From Geranomyces variabilis (lineage: Eukaryota > Chytridiomycota > Chytridiomycetes > Spizellomycetales > Powellomycetaceae), in NCBI GenBank assembly GCA_027603065.1, contig JADGJP010000026.1, positions 62,001 through 126,000 on the forward strand: a DNA stretch of 64,000 nt, written 5' to 3'. A program made the translations under genes and the position numbers. The notes beneath the pieces were generated by a model. The model was not told the origin of the DNA and did no database searches. It worked only from the letters and a program-made list of their open reading frames with translations. Of the stretch, positions 10,021 through 21,588 are shown piece by piece. How positions within the stretch are numbered: the first letter of the stretch is position 1; each line of letters starts with the position of its first letter.

Positions 10021-12365
10021 ATGTCCCTGCCCGAGGAAGCGCTTCCAGAATCTGCGGTATTACCAGACGAGCCGAGCAACGAGCCGAGTGTCAGCGCGCC
10101 CGCCGTTGGGGCTGACGAACGTGCTCCAAATGGCGAAGCGCCCGTTACTAAGGAAGCCCGGGCCCTAACTCCAGGCGTAGACCCTTCCGCCGGCATCACT
10201 GCATCTCAAGCCGCTGCGTCCATTGAGATATCACCGCAAGACCCACTGATAAGCGCCACGGCACTCGACAGCGGCGTACATGCGAACACCGAGCCAGAAT
10301 TGGACGTTCGATTTATAGCCCCGACCGGGACGAGTAATGTCGTGCTGGAGCCGCCTGTAGTTTCTCAAAAGCCAGGTCCTGCGGAGGGAGACCAGTCTCG
10401 GCAGCTGGCAGGTCCAGACGCAGATCCTAGCGAAACTGGGTATACGACCGGCGCGCAAAACGAGGAGCCGCCGGATCAGCAACAAGCGGCTCCGGAAGCT
10501 GAAAAAGAGGCGGACTCTGCAGAGAGCAAAGCAGGACCAGACGAGCCCGTTGAAGAATTGCTTCCGATTCTGCATAAGCCTGGCTGGAAAATGGAGCTCG
10601 ACGTATCTGGTTCGTAGCTGCTTTCGTCGACCATCAAAGTAGACAGTCGCTAAAGTGCTAATCTCATTCCAGCAATATTGAATAGGAAAAATACGACCGA
10701 TCCATACATTACAGCATGCAAGCAGCTGCACATAGTACCAGTTACCTTCATCCTACAACGCCTGCAATCGACGGCGATCATAATGCCACATCACGGCCTA
10801 GGGCCAAGTGGTGCCGAAGCGCTGGCCCGAGTGCTTGGCAATAACAACACATTAAAAGAACTGGACTTGACCAACAACGCGATAGAGGCGGGTGGGGCAG
10901 CGCTGGGAAGGGCTCTTCAGATCAACCGGACGTTGTCTGTGCTCAACTTAACAGGAAATAGGCTAAGTAAGGGCGATGGACCAGGAATGGAAGACCAACA
11001 TGCAGGCAGATGCCAGGATTGAGGGCTGATTGTACGATTTTGTAGATTTTGAGGGTTCTGCGGACATTGCAGACATGTTGCAGTTTAACAACTCCCTGCA
11101 AACATTGATCTTGAAAGGCAAGCCTGCTAAATCTCTTCTGACTGTTGGATACAAATCAACTTACGGGCCGCGTGATAAACGGAGCAGATAACGCACTGGG
11201 CGACAAGGAGGCTCAGCTTTTTGCGGAAAATCTACGCCAAAACTCTTCGCTCCAAGGTACAGAGCTGCTTATCCATGCAATTTGTGATATAATCATGTGG
11301 CTAACATCTGCAACCTGCAAGTCCTCGATCTCAGTTACAATCTGATTGGTGACCTTGGGGCCATCGCGCTGGGTGCCGGGGTTGGTGGAAACGACGGGCT
11401 TCGAGACCTGAATCTTGGTAAGATATGCCCGCCCTGGTGCTTGCCTTTTCGTTCTGTCGCAATTTCTGCGCAGGTTAAACTGATCGTGACGGGTCTCAGC
11501 CTGGAACCGTATTAGACACAAAGGGGTTGCCGGATTTCTAGCGGGATTGAAGGTTAGGGTTGGCGTTGCCGTCGCATGCGCTCAGGCCAAAATATACTCA
11601 GGCATTCTCGGTTCACAGGATAACGCCGTGCTTACGACGCTCAACCTGGAAGTGAGTGCTTAGATGCACTGGCAGTCCCATGGCTTGCAGCTAACCAGTT
11701 TGCTTTTTCGTCAGGCCAGCGGAATTGGAGACACGGGCTCCTCCGTCGCTTCCTTCCTCGGGCGAAACAGCAGCATTCAAGTCCTCAACTTACGGTTCGT
11801 AGCGAAAAGTAAAAACACTTCTAAGGCTACCTTCTAATGCTACTTCATGTCTTCACAGGCGAACGCGACTTAGTGACGCTTCATTAATCCCGATTTCGAA
11901 AGCTGTCGAACAAAATTGTACGAAACTGCTTTCCCATCTCTATGTCATTTGTCCACTGCTCAGCGCTGAGATGATTTTGGGGTTTAGATTCGCTCCGAGA
12001 GCTGGATCTCTCAGACAATCCATGGTCAAACACTGGAGCATTCCCGCTCTTTAAAAGCTTGCTAAACTCGACTAGTGGCGTGACCAAGCTGTTAATGAGG
12101 GTAAGCCTGGCGAGTGGCTGCACCGTGCCCTTTCCAAAACTGATTTTCACCCTACTCGCACTCGATGCAGAATATCAAGCTGACCAAAGACATTCGACCA
12201 AAAATTGATGAGCTGCTGGCCGAGAAAACTGACCTTCAGATCATTGAAATCAGCGAAGCGGATGAGATGATTGCAGAGAAAGAAAAGCGCACTGGCATGG
12301 GCTCTGCTTCCCGCGGCTCGAAAGACGAGGAGGTCAACATCGAGATTTCGATGCGGGAAGAATAA
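10021..12365 (+). CDS. Leucine-rich-repeat protein (RNH1/LRRC34-like)
   Basis: Eleven exons: 10021-10609, 10673-10966, 11046-11117, 11188-11256, 11322-11417, 11500-11552, 11619-11651, 11715-11794, 11859-11917, 11988-12100, 12171-12365; 550 residues. The first about 200 residues are acidic, Pro/Ala/Glu-rich and probably disordered. Then come ribonuclease-inhibitor-type LRRs of about 28 residues, for example NNTLKELDLTNNAIEAGG, NNSLQTLILKDNALGDKEA, LQVLDLSYNLIGDLGAIALG and LRELDLSDNPWSNTGA. Several introns fall at the same place in a repeat, as expected from repeat duplication. The tail (ISEADEMIAEKEKR) is charged and helical. The intron 11118-11187 starts with GC (GCAAGC), not GT. Such proteins (LRRC34/LRRC74 type) occur in flagellated eukaryotes; the function here is unknown. 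Confidence 0.78.
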
Positions 12366-12574
12366 CACATCTGAGCGTCCAAAAACAACCAGCGGTGAAC
12401 ATGTGGCCGCAATTGCAATGATAGGCAGAGAAAATTGTCCCGTATATTAATTTTCTGACAGCAACAGTTACCACACCGCCTTCGCGACAGAGATCCAAAA
12501 TCCTCAGTGTCAGACAATAATCAAAAATGAAGAAGGCGGGCGGACGATTCGGAGGCGCCGCCTCGACTAATTTA

Positions 12575-14750
12575 TTACTTTTGCGGGCTTGGCGCCCCCG
12601 CGGCGCTAGCCGTCCCAGGACGAGGAGTGTTATTGTGATTGTGGTAGCGCCGACCACCGCCACCCCGTTTACCACCGGCACCGGCACCACCACCGCCGCC
12701 GCCAGAGCCGGGCTGCCCACGCTGGGCTTTACGCCGAATCTCAGCGACGTCTGGACTGCCTAATGGCATTCGGCTGCGCCCCTGCTGGGCGTTTGGTTTG
12801 CCACTTGAAGGTTGCGGATGAATGGGGTTGTAAGGAAAACTAGGCGCCAGCCACGATGGCTGCGTGAGAGGCGGTGGCGCTTGCGGCGACTGCAATGGAG
12901 GGGTTATAGTTGGCGGAGCGGACGCGGCGGATAGCGGACGCTGTGGGTAATGGGGCTGTTGATGTTGATGCGGGTAGTGCAAGGGATGCTGCGGCTGCGA
13001 CTGCCGCTGCTGCTGGTGGCTGGCGCTGTCCCGGGAATCGACGGACAAGAGACGGTCGGGTGACGACGCCGATCTCGTCATGTGCACAGAGGGCGGGGAC
13101 GGCGCGCGTTGTTGTGCCGCCGATCGGTTAGGGGACCTGCCCCCGCGCGAACCTCGCCTAGTTGGAGATGTACGTCCCCCATGCCGGGTTGGTGATGACC
13201 CACCATGATGGCTATTGTGGTTGTGAGTAGGAGTGTTGGTTTCCTGCGGCCGCTGTTGTGACTGGGCAGAAGTCTTGACCGAAACAGTTTTGAGACGGGT
13301 ATTCCGCCCGTGCTTGTCCCGATTTCCCTGAAAGCTGCGCTCGTAGGTGACTTTTGGTCGATCTCGACCGCCGGAAGCGAGGGCGGCGGGTCCATTTGCC
13401 AACGCCGTCTCTTCCCGGATGCATCTGTCACACATGCAGTGAAAGAAGTAATCTGACGCCAGATGCGCACGTCGCGCATGCAAGGGCGCATTGCTGTCAA
13501 TGTATGAAATCGTCAGAGGGGTGTCACGCGGAACGGGCCGAACGGTGCGAATTGTCATCGATGGTCCCTGCTGCTCGCATTGCGAATTTGGATCACAAGA
13601 ATGCTGCAAGAGCGACAAGTACATCGGCAATGGTCAGCCGGGAATTTGGGTAGAATCAGTTCGCTCTTTTGCGTACTCGCGGCGCACATACATTAAAATA
13701 GCTCGCTTGAGGAAACACAGCTCTGCCCATGCATTGTTCCTTGCGCGGGCTCCACAATCCAAACCCGTTGCTTTCAATTCGGGACACAAGGCCCAAAATG
13801 AACGCGTCGGGGTCACCGTATGCATCCCGGTCGGCGAGTTCTAACAAGCCGCATTCGTCAAGTAATCGAGCAAGGAAAGTTTTAGTCTTTCGCCAGTCAG
13901 CGCGATCGTCGGACGGCCAAGAGTGAAAATGAGATTGAAGATTCTCAATGTCTTTAAACGTGCGCGGGGGTGGGGTTGGAAGCACGGGTTCGTCGGCGGC
14001 AACAGTGGGTGGTGTCGGAGATGACGACTGGAGAGGTATTGGCGGCCGACATGCATACGAGTGGGCCGGATTGCTGTGGGTTGCCGCTGCAGCAAAGACA
14101 TTCGTCGCCGGGCGAGGACGCACGGACCCCGGTCTTGCGGCGGCATCAGCCGTACGTGGATGCCATGTCTTGATGGGCGGTTCGTCTACAGTCGGTGGAG
14201 GTGGCTCTCCTGACGACTCCCACGGTAACGTATGCAAGTGATGGCCCCTCTCGGCATTTCTCTTGAACAGAATCAGTAGAATCAGCTTCAGCACGCTTTT
14301 TTCATGCTGCGGTGCCTTGAAGGTGGCAAGTCGTCGTAGCTGGGCGCACACCACGTGGTGGCCCTCGGCTAGCATAGTCGCGAGGCATAGAGGAGAGCAT
14401 AGATACATCTGCTGGCAATGCGGGCAGTGCAGATGCCACGAGCCTCCACCTTCATGATTGAAAGCCAGGCAAACGGCGCACACCCGTTTGCGGTGGGCAT
14501 CGAACAATGCATGCGCATAGGGCGCGGGACACGACAGAAGGAGTGCGTTGGCAGGCAGATCGGCGGCAGCAAGCAGGAATCGGCCTTGCAGAGGCGTTTC
14601 CATCAACCGGACAGAGGGTGAGTTCAACCCTAGCTCGAGCAATGCGCCCCTCTCGGCAGTGTGCGCCTGTTCCTCTGCCGTCGGGACGGTTTCGGCCGGC
14701 GGTGTGCCACTAGCGACGCCGGCAGACTGCAGCGACGGTGTCAGCGACAT
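12575..14750 (-). CDS. SET-MYND (SMYD-like) protein with long disordered tail
   Basis: Probable protein-lysine methyltransferase of the SMYD class. Exons 13692-14750 and 12575-13603 encode 695 residues; the join gives YFNHSCDPNSQC, the SET NHSCxPN motif, so the 88-nt intron is well supported. Before it lies a MYND zinc finger (CAVCLAFNHEGG, CPHCQQMYLC, CLATMLAEGHHVVC) inserted in the SET domain as in SMYDs. After it come PLTISYID and YFFHCMCDRC, the post-SET cysteines. The last about 280 residues are low complexity: SPTRRGSRGG and similar Arg/Ser repeats, His/Gln-rich runs, and a Gly-rich GSGGGGGGAGAGGKRGGGG. The ATG at 14750 is the first in frame. Its start lies 228 bp from the divergent helicase gene. 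The substrate is unknown. Confidence 0.82.
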
Positions 14751-14977
14751 GTCAGCATCCACGAGCAGAGGGGAATGAAGAGGAGGAAGTGGAGAGTCCG
14801 CAAGAAGAGTGGCACGAAGAGGGAGGACGACGACCGAAGGATGCGGTGAGCGGAAATCGGGCAGCGCCGGTACCCAGGTATCGCCTGTGGAGACAAAGTT
14901 CCAGCACCTACGGATTTCTTCCCTCCTTCCTTTCGAGGCTTCGGCACTAACCAAGGGAGGGCCCAGTCCAACTGTAC

Positions 14978-17900
14978 ATGTACGCACGAAAGACGGGCGA
15001 CGCCAATGCTATCGCAATCGGCACCCTCCGCTTATTGCCTGCTGAGCTTGCACTCGCATGTTTGGATTTCGCGGCACCCGCTCACACTTGGTTGCAATGG
15101 CCAGTGAACCCCAAGCCCAAACCGCTACCAGCGTCGGCCAAGCAACAAAAAAACGTGCCCCTTGTGCAGAAGCTGCAATTTGCTGCGGATTGCGGTACGA
15201 CCTTGCTGCAGTATTATTTTTGTGCTGGCTCGCAACAATATACAAACGGGAAGCAAAGCTCGCCAGACGGAGGATGGTCTTCGCAGCCCACGGGAGTCTC
15301 TGATGCCACGCCGATTCAATCCGCACTGGTTCGGGTTCTGATGATACCTGAGGATAACGGTGGGCGACGTATTTTCCACGCTTTACCAACAGGCGTGCAA
15401 AAAACGTCGCGGCGAGTGACCGCCGAACTCCTCGCCCTCGTGAACTGCAATGCCCAAGCATGGAATTGCTGTGTGGGCAGTGCTGACGACAGTGCGCACA
15501 TTAGTGTATTTGAGCGACCTTCGGAGAAAGTGCAAGTGAGTGACATATACGCAACAATGCCCTCGCCGGCGCCCTTCGCCTTGAAGGCCGACTCTAGGAC
15601 CCAGTCGCTCCTCGACCAATGTATATCTCAAAGAGCGCCTCGTGGGATGCGCAGCTCGCTGTTCACATATCAGAAGCGCACCCTGTGGAAGCTTTTGCAG
15701 AGGGAGATTCAGCCGCAATTCGTCACGGATCCAGATCTTCTCAAGTTGCATTCTGCAAATGACAAAACGCCATACTGGCTGCGTATCAGCACCGGCGAGA
15801 TTCTACGGGATCCTGTAGACTATGAAGAAGCGCGCGGCGGAATTATTTGCGAGGAGATGGGAGTGGGAAAGACATGCATTTGCATTGCGTTGGTTCTCAC
15901 CACACAACATCTTCTTGCGGTCCCGCCGCCGACCGCGTCGGAAGTTTGCATAGGGTGGGATCAGAAGTGGTTCCAGTTTCTCCACGAGCTTGGAGAAAGC
16001 GGCGACCCGAGCGTACGTTCTCTGAAAGAGCACGCCATTGAACACTTGATCAAGCATCCCGTGCTTTTCAAACGAGCTGGCCATCGCCTGCCCGACCACT
16101 TGAGAAAACTTCTCGAACGCTCGGCTCCGTATTACCTGAAATATCAGGGTGAGGCGCAGCGTTTTAGTCGACATCAAGTGGACGTAGGGTCAACAACCCC
16201 AATGTTTCTTTCTTCCTCGACGCTCGTTATTGTCCCTGACACATTGGTCGATCAGTGGCAGCATGAAATGAATAAACATGTTCACGACCGCGTTCTTAAG
16301 GTTCTCGTCCTCGCAAAACCCACGGACGTGATACCTCCGCCTCGTAAACTACGCACTTACGACATTGTTTTGATTTCGCACCCGCGTTTCGGCCGCGAGC
16401 TCGTCCGGCCGTCCACGCTTGCTGAAAACGACTACTATTTTGACGCAGGACTGTACTCCTCTCCGCTGCTGGCACTCCATTGGCTGCGCGTCATTGTAGA
16501 TGAGGGCCACACAATGGCCCGCAAGGACGCTGCGCAGGTTCTGCTTGCTGCACGGTTGCAATGTGAGCGACGGTGGGTCTGCACCGGAACACCAATGCCG
16601 AATGTTTTGCGCAAGGAGCGCGGAGGCGAGGAAGTCAAGGATGTCTACAAGCTTGGCGGGCTACTGACCGAGTTTTTGAAAGTTGAGCCATATGCTTCGA
16701 CCAAAGATGCTTTCAAATCCGTTATCGCCAAGCCGTTCCTCGAGCAGCATCTTCGCGGCTACGAGAAACTGAGGGATCTTATGCATCGCGTCATGGTGCG
16801 CAACCGCATTGAAGATGTAGAGCGTGACATTCAACGTAAGCTGGTCGAGGAACGAATGAAAAAAGCTCGAGATTTTCCATTTTGTTGATAAAGTTACTTG
16901 AACAGTTCCGCCATTATACGAGACGATTGTTCGATTTGACTTTGGCCATATGCAGCGGACTACGTACAACTGTATCGTAGCATTCATTGGTGCAAATGCG
17001 GTTCTGTCACAGCGCGAGCACCGCGACTACTTTTTCCACCCTCGCCAGGCTGCAGCTCTGAGGGACGTCATTGGAAACCTTCAGGAGTCATGTTTTTGGC
17101 TCAGTCCGAAAGGATTTATCAAAGACGTTGAAGGCACCCTCGAAAACGTTCGCGAGGGCCTGATGAAGGCTGCAGACCGCGGCTACCCGCCAGAAGATGT
17201 CGATCATTTGCTTAGCATAGAGCGCGTGCTAACCGCCGCTCTCGCGGATCCGCTGTGGTGCGCCGTGATGCCTTATGGGGATTTAGTCTTCGAAGTCCGC
17301 GGGTCCGCGGCGGCCGTTGGTAAACCGCTGAGCGCAAAGTTTATCAGTATTGATCCACCGCTGACGTCTCGGGCGCCGGCAAACACGGCGCTTATTACGG
17401 GCGACCAACTCGAGCGATACCTTGACGCCAAAAAGGCTAGAAAGAGGCAGGGCATGGATCATGAGCCTGCTGCCGAGGGCGCTCTGGACTTGACTGCGAC
17501 ATCGAGCGTCAAATTGACATACCTTGCAAACGAGGTGAGTGCGACTTCTGCATCAATCGCTGAACGCGGGCAGACTTCTGACTTCCAAACCTTCCACACA
17601 GATTTTAAAGTACTCACAGTCAGAAAAGATTATCATATACTGTCAAGTACGCTGATAGTGTTTAGCAAACGCTCTGTCTGCGTCTGAGTTTGTGACTTAC
17701 AAAACTCCTTTTCTTCCCTTAGTTTGAGCGCGAGATTTATTACCTGCATGAGTTGTGCCGCCTTGCCAAAGTACGCTGCATTCTATTCCACAAGCAAATG
17801 CGAGTTTCTGAGCGTTCACAAAGCGTTACTACCTTCAACACCGGCGAGCGCGCAAGTGTGATGATTATGGATATCCGACTAGGAGCCTGGGGTATCGACC

Positions 17901-18720
17901 TGTCGTCCGCGGTGAGTTTTCGCGCGCTTGTGTATATTTTTTTTGGCGGCGGAGATATATGCTAAACTTTGTCTCGGTCTGGTTACGGTTGGGTTTACAG
18001 TCTCGTGTTTATTTCATCTCGCCCGTATGGCAAAACGATATGGAAAGGCAAGCCATCAAACGTGCTCATCGAATCGGGGCCACACGTCCTGTGCACGTCA
18101 CCACGCTGGTGATTCGAGGGACGCTTGAGGAAGCTATAGTTAGCAGGCGCGGTGAGGTACAAAAAGAGCAAACCGCTCACCTCGTGGCTGCGCCATCATC
18201 GTCGTCCTCGTCTTCCATCCCCACTGTCCCACCTGATGTTGAACCGGCCAAGAGTTTCCTCGAAGACCGCAAGCTTCGCGATGCGTTAAGCGCGGCGACC
18301 TGGGTCCAAGCAAGCGCCGAGGAAGAGGTCGCTGCCGAAGGCTGGGGTGGATCATTTGCCACCCTCGCGCAAGAAATCAAGCTTACAGGCGACAAGCAAC
18401 GTCGCACCAGTAAAGAAACCACCGTCATTACAGAGGAGGAAGAAGAGGAAGAGCACGAGGATTACTACGCAAAATCGGAACCAGCCGGATCTATTATAGA
18501 CGAGCAGCCAGCCCGCCGGCGTCTACAAGACATCATGCCCATAAAGGTGGAAGATCCTGACACGCTCGATAGCGGATTTGAAGCCGGGAATTTGCAAGTT
18601 GGAATCAAACGGCCTCCGGATGAGGAGTGGGGAGACGAAAGTGGCGAACTCGACTTGGCTTCCATTCCGCCGTTGGTCCAGGGCCCGCGTGGCCCGTCAA
18701 AACGGGTGCGGTTTACTTGA
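14978..18720 (+). CDS. SNF2-family helicase with N-terminal F-box-like segment
   Basis: DNA-dependent ATPase, presumably nuclear. Exons 14978-16835, 16906-17534, 17602-17646, 17723-17911 and 18001-18720 encode 1146 residues. Residues about 18-35 (RLLPAELALACLDFAAPA) resemble an F-box. Motif I is EEMGVGKTC (K298), motif Ia STLVIVPDTLVDQWQ, motif II VDEGH (508-511), motif III CTGTPMPN. The C-terminal helicase lobe has KYSQSEKIIIYCQ, FHKQMRVSERSQSV, IMDIRLGAWGIDLSSA and QAIKRAHRIGATRPVHV (motif VI QxxxRxxRxGQ-like, with A in place of Q). I see no RING finger between the lobes, unlike Rad5/Rad16/HLTF. The F-box plus SNF2 order recalls plant proteins such as Arabidopsis At3g54460. The tail is acidic and ends with a basic KRVRFT. 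Confidence 0.87.
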
Positions 18721-19071
18721 TAATTTGGATCGCGCCGGATAAACAAATATTTTATTTCTCGTTGAGAGAAGACTTAGTGCGGATTTGTTCGAGGACGCGA
18801 CCAAAAGATGGCCGTAATGTATGAGCTTGAATCTGCGGTTGAGTTGGTTACCGAGACCATGCCCTGAGTATGAGTGTCTTGAAAATTAAGGACTTGGTTG
18901 TCGTACGGGCCGAATCTCACCCATGAATAGACATGCAGGGGCGACCAACTGGCTTTTGCCACGTTTGCTCTCTTATCGCGGCGCGCACAACACAAACACG
19001 ACGTTTCGCGACAGCAATGCTCTCTCGATCATCTGAGAACACAATGCCACGTTAGAGGTGTGCGTACAATT
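18721..19071. other. Intergenic, convergent 3' ends
   Basis: About 350 bp between the helicase stop and the otubain stop. I see no gene, RNA or repeat in it. It should hold both 3' untranslated regions. Confidence 0.5.
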
Positions 19072-20133
19072 TCATGGAGCTTGTTTGTAAAGAATATCAT
19101 AGTGGCCCGGTCGGTATAACAGCTCAACGACGGGTTCGGGTCCGTCGCCATCGACCTTTGAGGTCACCGCAAGTGGTTCCAGTGGGTCAATCTCGTGCCA
19201 GTTCATGGCCCCTTCGGCGGTGGACGAGCTGTCGAGGTTTCCTATGCGGATAGTTACTCCCAGCGCGGTGGCAATAGCAACGATATGGGGCTGGTCCGCT
19301 TCGACGTTCACTGTGACAAAGATAAAAGGTTTAACATTTGACTGGTTCGAGACGCAAAGATTTACTTTCGAGCACACTTTCCGCGGGCCGCAGCCAATGA
19401 CTTACTGGGTTCCACTTGAGACCCGATAAACAGCTCTAGCGTCGGGTAGCTATCCAAAATGAAGGCCTCAAACAAGTCGCGGTTCTGCGCATGGCCGAGT
19501 CGAGTTTGAGTCTTCGGACAAGCAGATGGCATGAGCGCGCGAGACTCTCACTTTTTTCAGCACCGCGGCTGTGACAATCCTCAACCAGCACACGACCGAA
19601 TCCGCCATCGCACCCTCCACGTCTCCATCCCGCACGGCATCCTCCCAGCAGTCGGCAAAATCGCCCATCAAATCCATGTTGTATCCTGCCTCCTTTGCAG
19701 TCTCGCGACACCGTGGGCCAAGACGGAGCACGACCGCATCGGCCCATGGAGTGCCGCGCCGACTCGCAAGCAGCTCGCACAGGCGGAACGCTATTGCGCG
19801 GTAAAAGCAATTGCCGTCGCGGCGCGTGGCGCGCAGACCACTATACGATGTGCTGAGCGCACGGAGTTTGGCCAGAATTGCGGGATTGCCTTCTGCATAT
19901 TCCTATGAGAGTCGCTAAACGTTAATAAGAGTCGGGATGGTCTCCGAGTTCGGCGCTACGGGGGCACCAACCGCGATAAGGTTGTCGAAAGAGGTCAGCG
20001 GGCCCACCAGCGGAGCCTGCGATTCAGGCTCTTTTATCTTGCGCTCATAGGACAAAATTTGCTCGTCTGTAGGGCGGTCGTAGGCGGCGGGCGGGTCGCC
20101 GGCCGAGGTTGCAGTGGGGTAGGCTTCTGACAT
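19072..20133 (-). CDS. OTUB1: Otubain-type deubiquitinase
   Basis: Cysteine protease that removes ubiquitin (Peptidase C65). Exons 19972-20133, 19552-19902, 19406-19484 and 19072-19310 encode 276 residues. The conserved N-terminal helix DEQILSYERKIKEPE is followed after splicing by EYAEGNPAILAKLRALSTSY and RRDGNCFYRAIAF, with catalytic Asp83 and Cys86. The C-terminus has EADQPHIVAIATALGV and VELLYRPGHYDILY with catalytic His267. All three catalytic residues are present, so activity is expected. Length is near that of OTUB1 (271). The first intron uses donor GTTGGT. The upstream region shares a 21-bp motif with the divergent Dicer promoter. Confidence 0.93.
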
Positions 20134-20192
20134 GCTTGGATGGAGCGAGTATGTCGGTAGGTGTCAAACCCCAGCTGTTGTCAGCGCATTTT

Positions 20193-20213
20193 GATGTCCG
20201 GACCAGTCGGACA
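20193..20213 (+). promoter_or_regulatory. 21-bp motif upstream of otubain, shared with Dicer promoter
   Basis: GATGTCCGGACCAGTCGGACA lies 60-80 bp upstream of the otubain ATG (written here as 20 bases plus a final A). It differs at one position from the copy at 21422-21442, about 150 bp upstream of the Dicer ATG. It contains two CGG triplets in direct orientation six bases apart, a spacing compatible with a Zn2Cys6 regulator site. A regulatory role is inference; a transposon relic is an alternative. Confidence 0.35.
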
Positions 20214-20917
20214 TAGTGTGACTCAAAAGACCTGTGAAGGATGTGAGCGCACGGCCCCGTGCCCCCGTTCTTTTTCACTATCATGTCACAAAAACAGATG
20301 ATCTTGTGCGAAGGGATGGTTCTTCTATGTAATATGTGCTTTATTTTGTCTTTCTTGAAGTTGTTGTCTTCCCTCACGGTACTTGTTGCTATCGGTCTCC
20401 GGCCAATGTTTGGCTTTTAGAGAGCAATTACAAAACAGTACGTTGCTCAATAAGGGTGTCCGTAATGTCAGAGAAGCGCATCAGCCATCATGACGCACTT
20501 GCTGTTTTCTATTTGTTTCGGAATTGGATACGTTATCGGTTAGGGTAGCTCAGTGCAAAACGCTGCAAAGGGTTAGGGTTATGGACCGACCTACTGCTGA
20601 TGCGACCGACTGAACTTATTTTTTGTTACGGTATATTTTGTAGCGAACTCCTGCTCAGGTTCATCGGACATGACAAGGCAGTCGGTGAGTCCTCTCTCCC
20701 CGTGACTCCCCAACCGCTCCTCGACATCTGGCTCATTTTCCCCAATGACCGCGTTTGCTGATCCCGGATGCGGGATGGAGGTGTCGACGTGCATTCATGG
20801 GTGCGCGCTCGACTGCCATAAAATGGGCTGCCAGCGCCGATACTCGCGATTGGTCTGCAGTCATCTTCGTCCGACCCGCCGGTAGTCGCCTTTTATTTAG
20901 AACGGTTCCGGCTTGCG

Positions 20918-21259
20918 CTACGATTCTCCCTTTTGGAACCCATTATCACGGCAAACCTCGTCCCCGTCGTGGTCCCGGAGGTGTTGGCGACAGGTTTTAC
21001 ACACAAGTTTGAGCAAAAAGATAGTTGCCCCCTCCTCCACAGCAGGTTGACATTCTTCCACAATCTGCCTGATGTTCTTTGCCCCGTGTACGGCGACCAT
21101 ACTGAGCCATCGTTGTCGAAACAGCTCGTACATTGCTCGCCATTGCTCTTCGGTGCATGTGTCGCCTTCAGGACACTGACGGGTCAAAAGCTCACACTTA
21201 TTGTACTCAAGATATGGTACAAGGTTTTTGCGACAATATCGAGATGCAAGCCGGTAGCG
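20918..21259 (-). other. Possible Cys-rich coding fragment
   Basis: A minus-strand frame is open from 21259 to 20918 (about 113 codons) with protein-like composition: YCRKNLVPYLEYNKCELL, QCPEGDTCTEEQWRAMYELF and a later CKTCRQHL. No ATG opens it at the 5' side; the first Met is in RAMYELF. I cannot find splice partners that extend it convincingly. It may be an exon of an unseen gene, a decayed gene, or chance. The paired cysteines recall small CHCH-type proteins but the spacing does not fit a twin CX9C. Confidence 0.25.
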
Positions 21260-21421
21260 TCAAATGGGATAAACGCCACGCAATGTCGCCGTGGCGGGCA
21301 CGTCAGTGAGCCCCTTTTGCGCAAAGAGATCACTGAAGCGGACGGCACGAACGAGTATTGCGGGTGGTGCCGACGAAGATGAGATATCGGCGGACGGGCG
21401 CCTCCCCGTGGAGGTGGAGGC

Positions 21422-21442
21422 GATGTCCGGACGAGTCGGACA
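21422..21442 (+). promoter_or_regulatory. 21-bp motif upstream of Dicer, shared with otubain promoter
   Basis: GATGTCCGGACGAGTCGGAC plus a final A. It matches the copy at 20193-20213 at 20 of 21 positions and lies in the same orientation, about 150 bp before the Dicer ATG. The core CGGACGAGTCGG holds two CGG half-sites. Confidence 0.35.
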
Positions 21443-21588
21443 CGAGAAACGTTGCCTCGCAAGTTTTTCGTGCAGCGTGGAGAGACCTGCCCGCCTCTCA
21501 TTCTCTCAGCTGTCAAAAAAGCGAACCCGCCGAGATCGTCCACTTGCTGGCCGTCCGGCGCTCATTCTTCGCTGGTTTTTCACGCCCA

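Larger units (their letters stand above)
20134..21588. other. Divergent intergenic region between otubain and Dicer
   Basis: About 1.45 kb separates the two start codons. Apart from the two copies of the 21-bp motif and the Cys-rich open frame at 20918-21259, I recognise nothing. A short GGGTTAGGGTTA near 20571-20582 and GGTTAGGG near 20538 resemble telomere repeats but are only one to two units long. Confidence 0.45.

Noticed and set aside
20535-20585. Telomere-like TTAGGG copies
   Set aside because: At most two units, split by other sequence, and flanked by normal genes, so not a telomere or an interstitial array.
20193-21442. The two TGTCCGGAC motifs as terminal inverted repeats of a transposon
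   Set aside because: They are in direct, not inverted, orientation and no transposase lies between them. A solo relic cannot be excluded.
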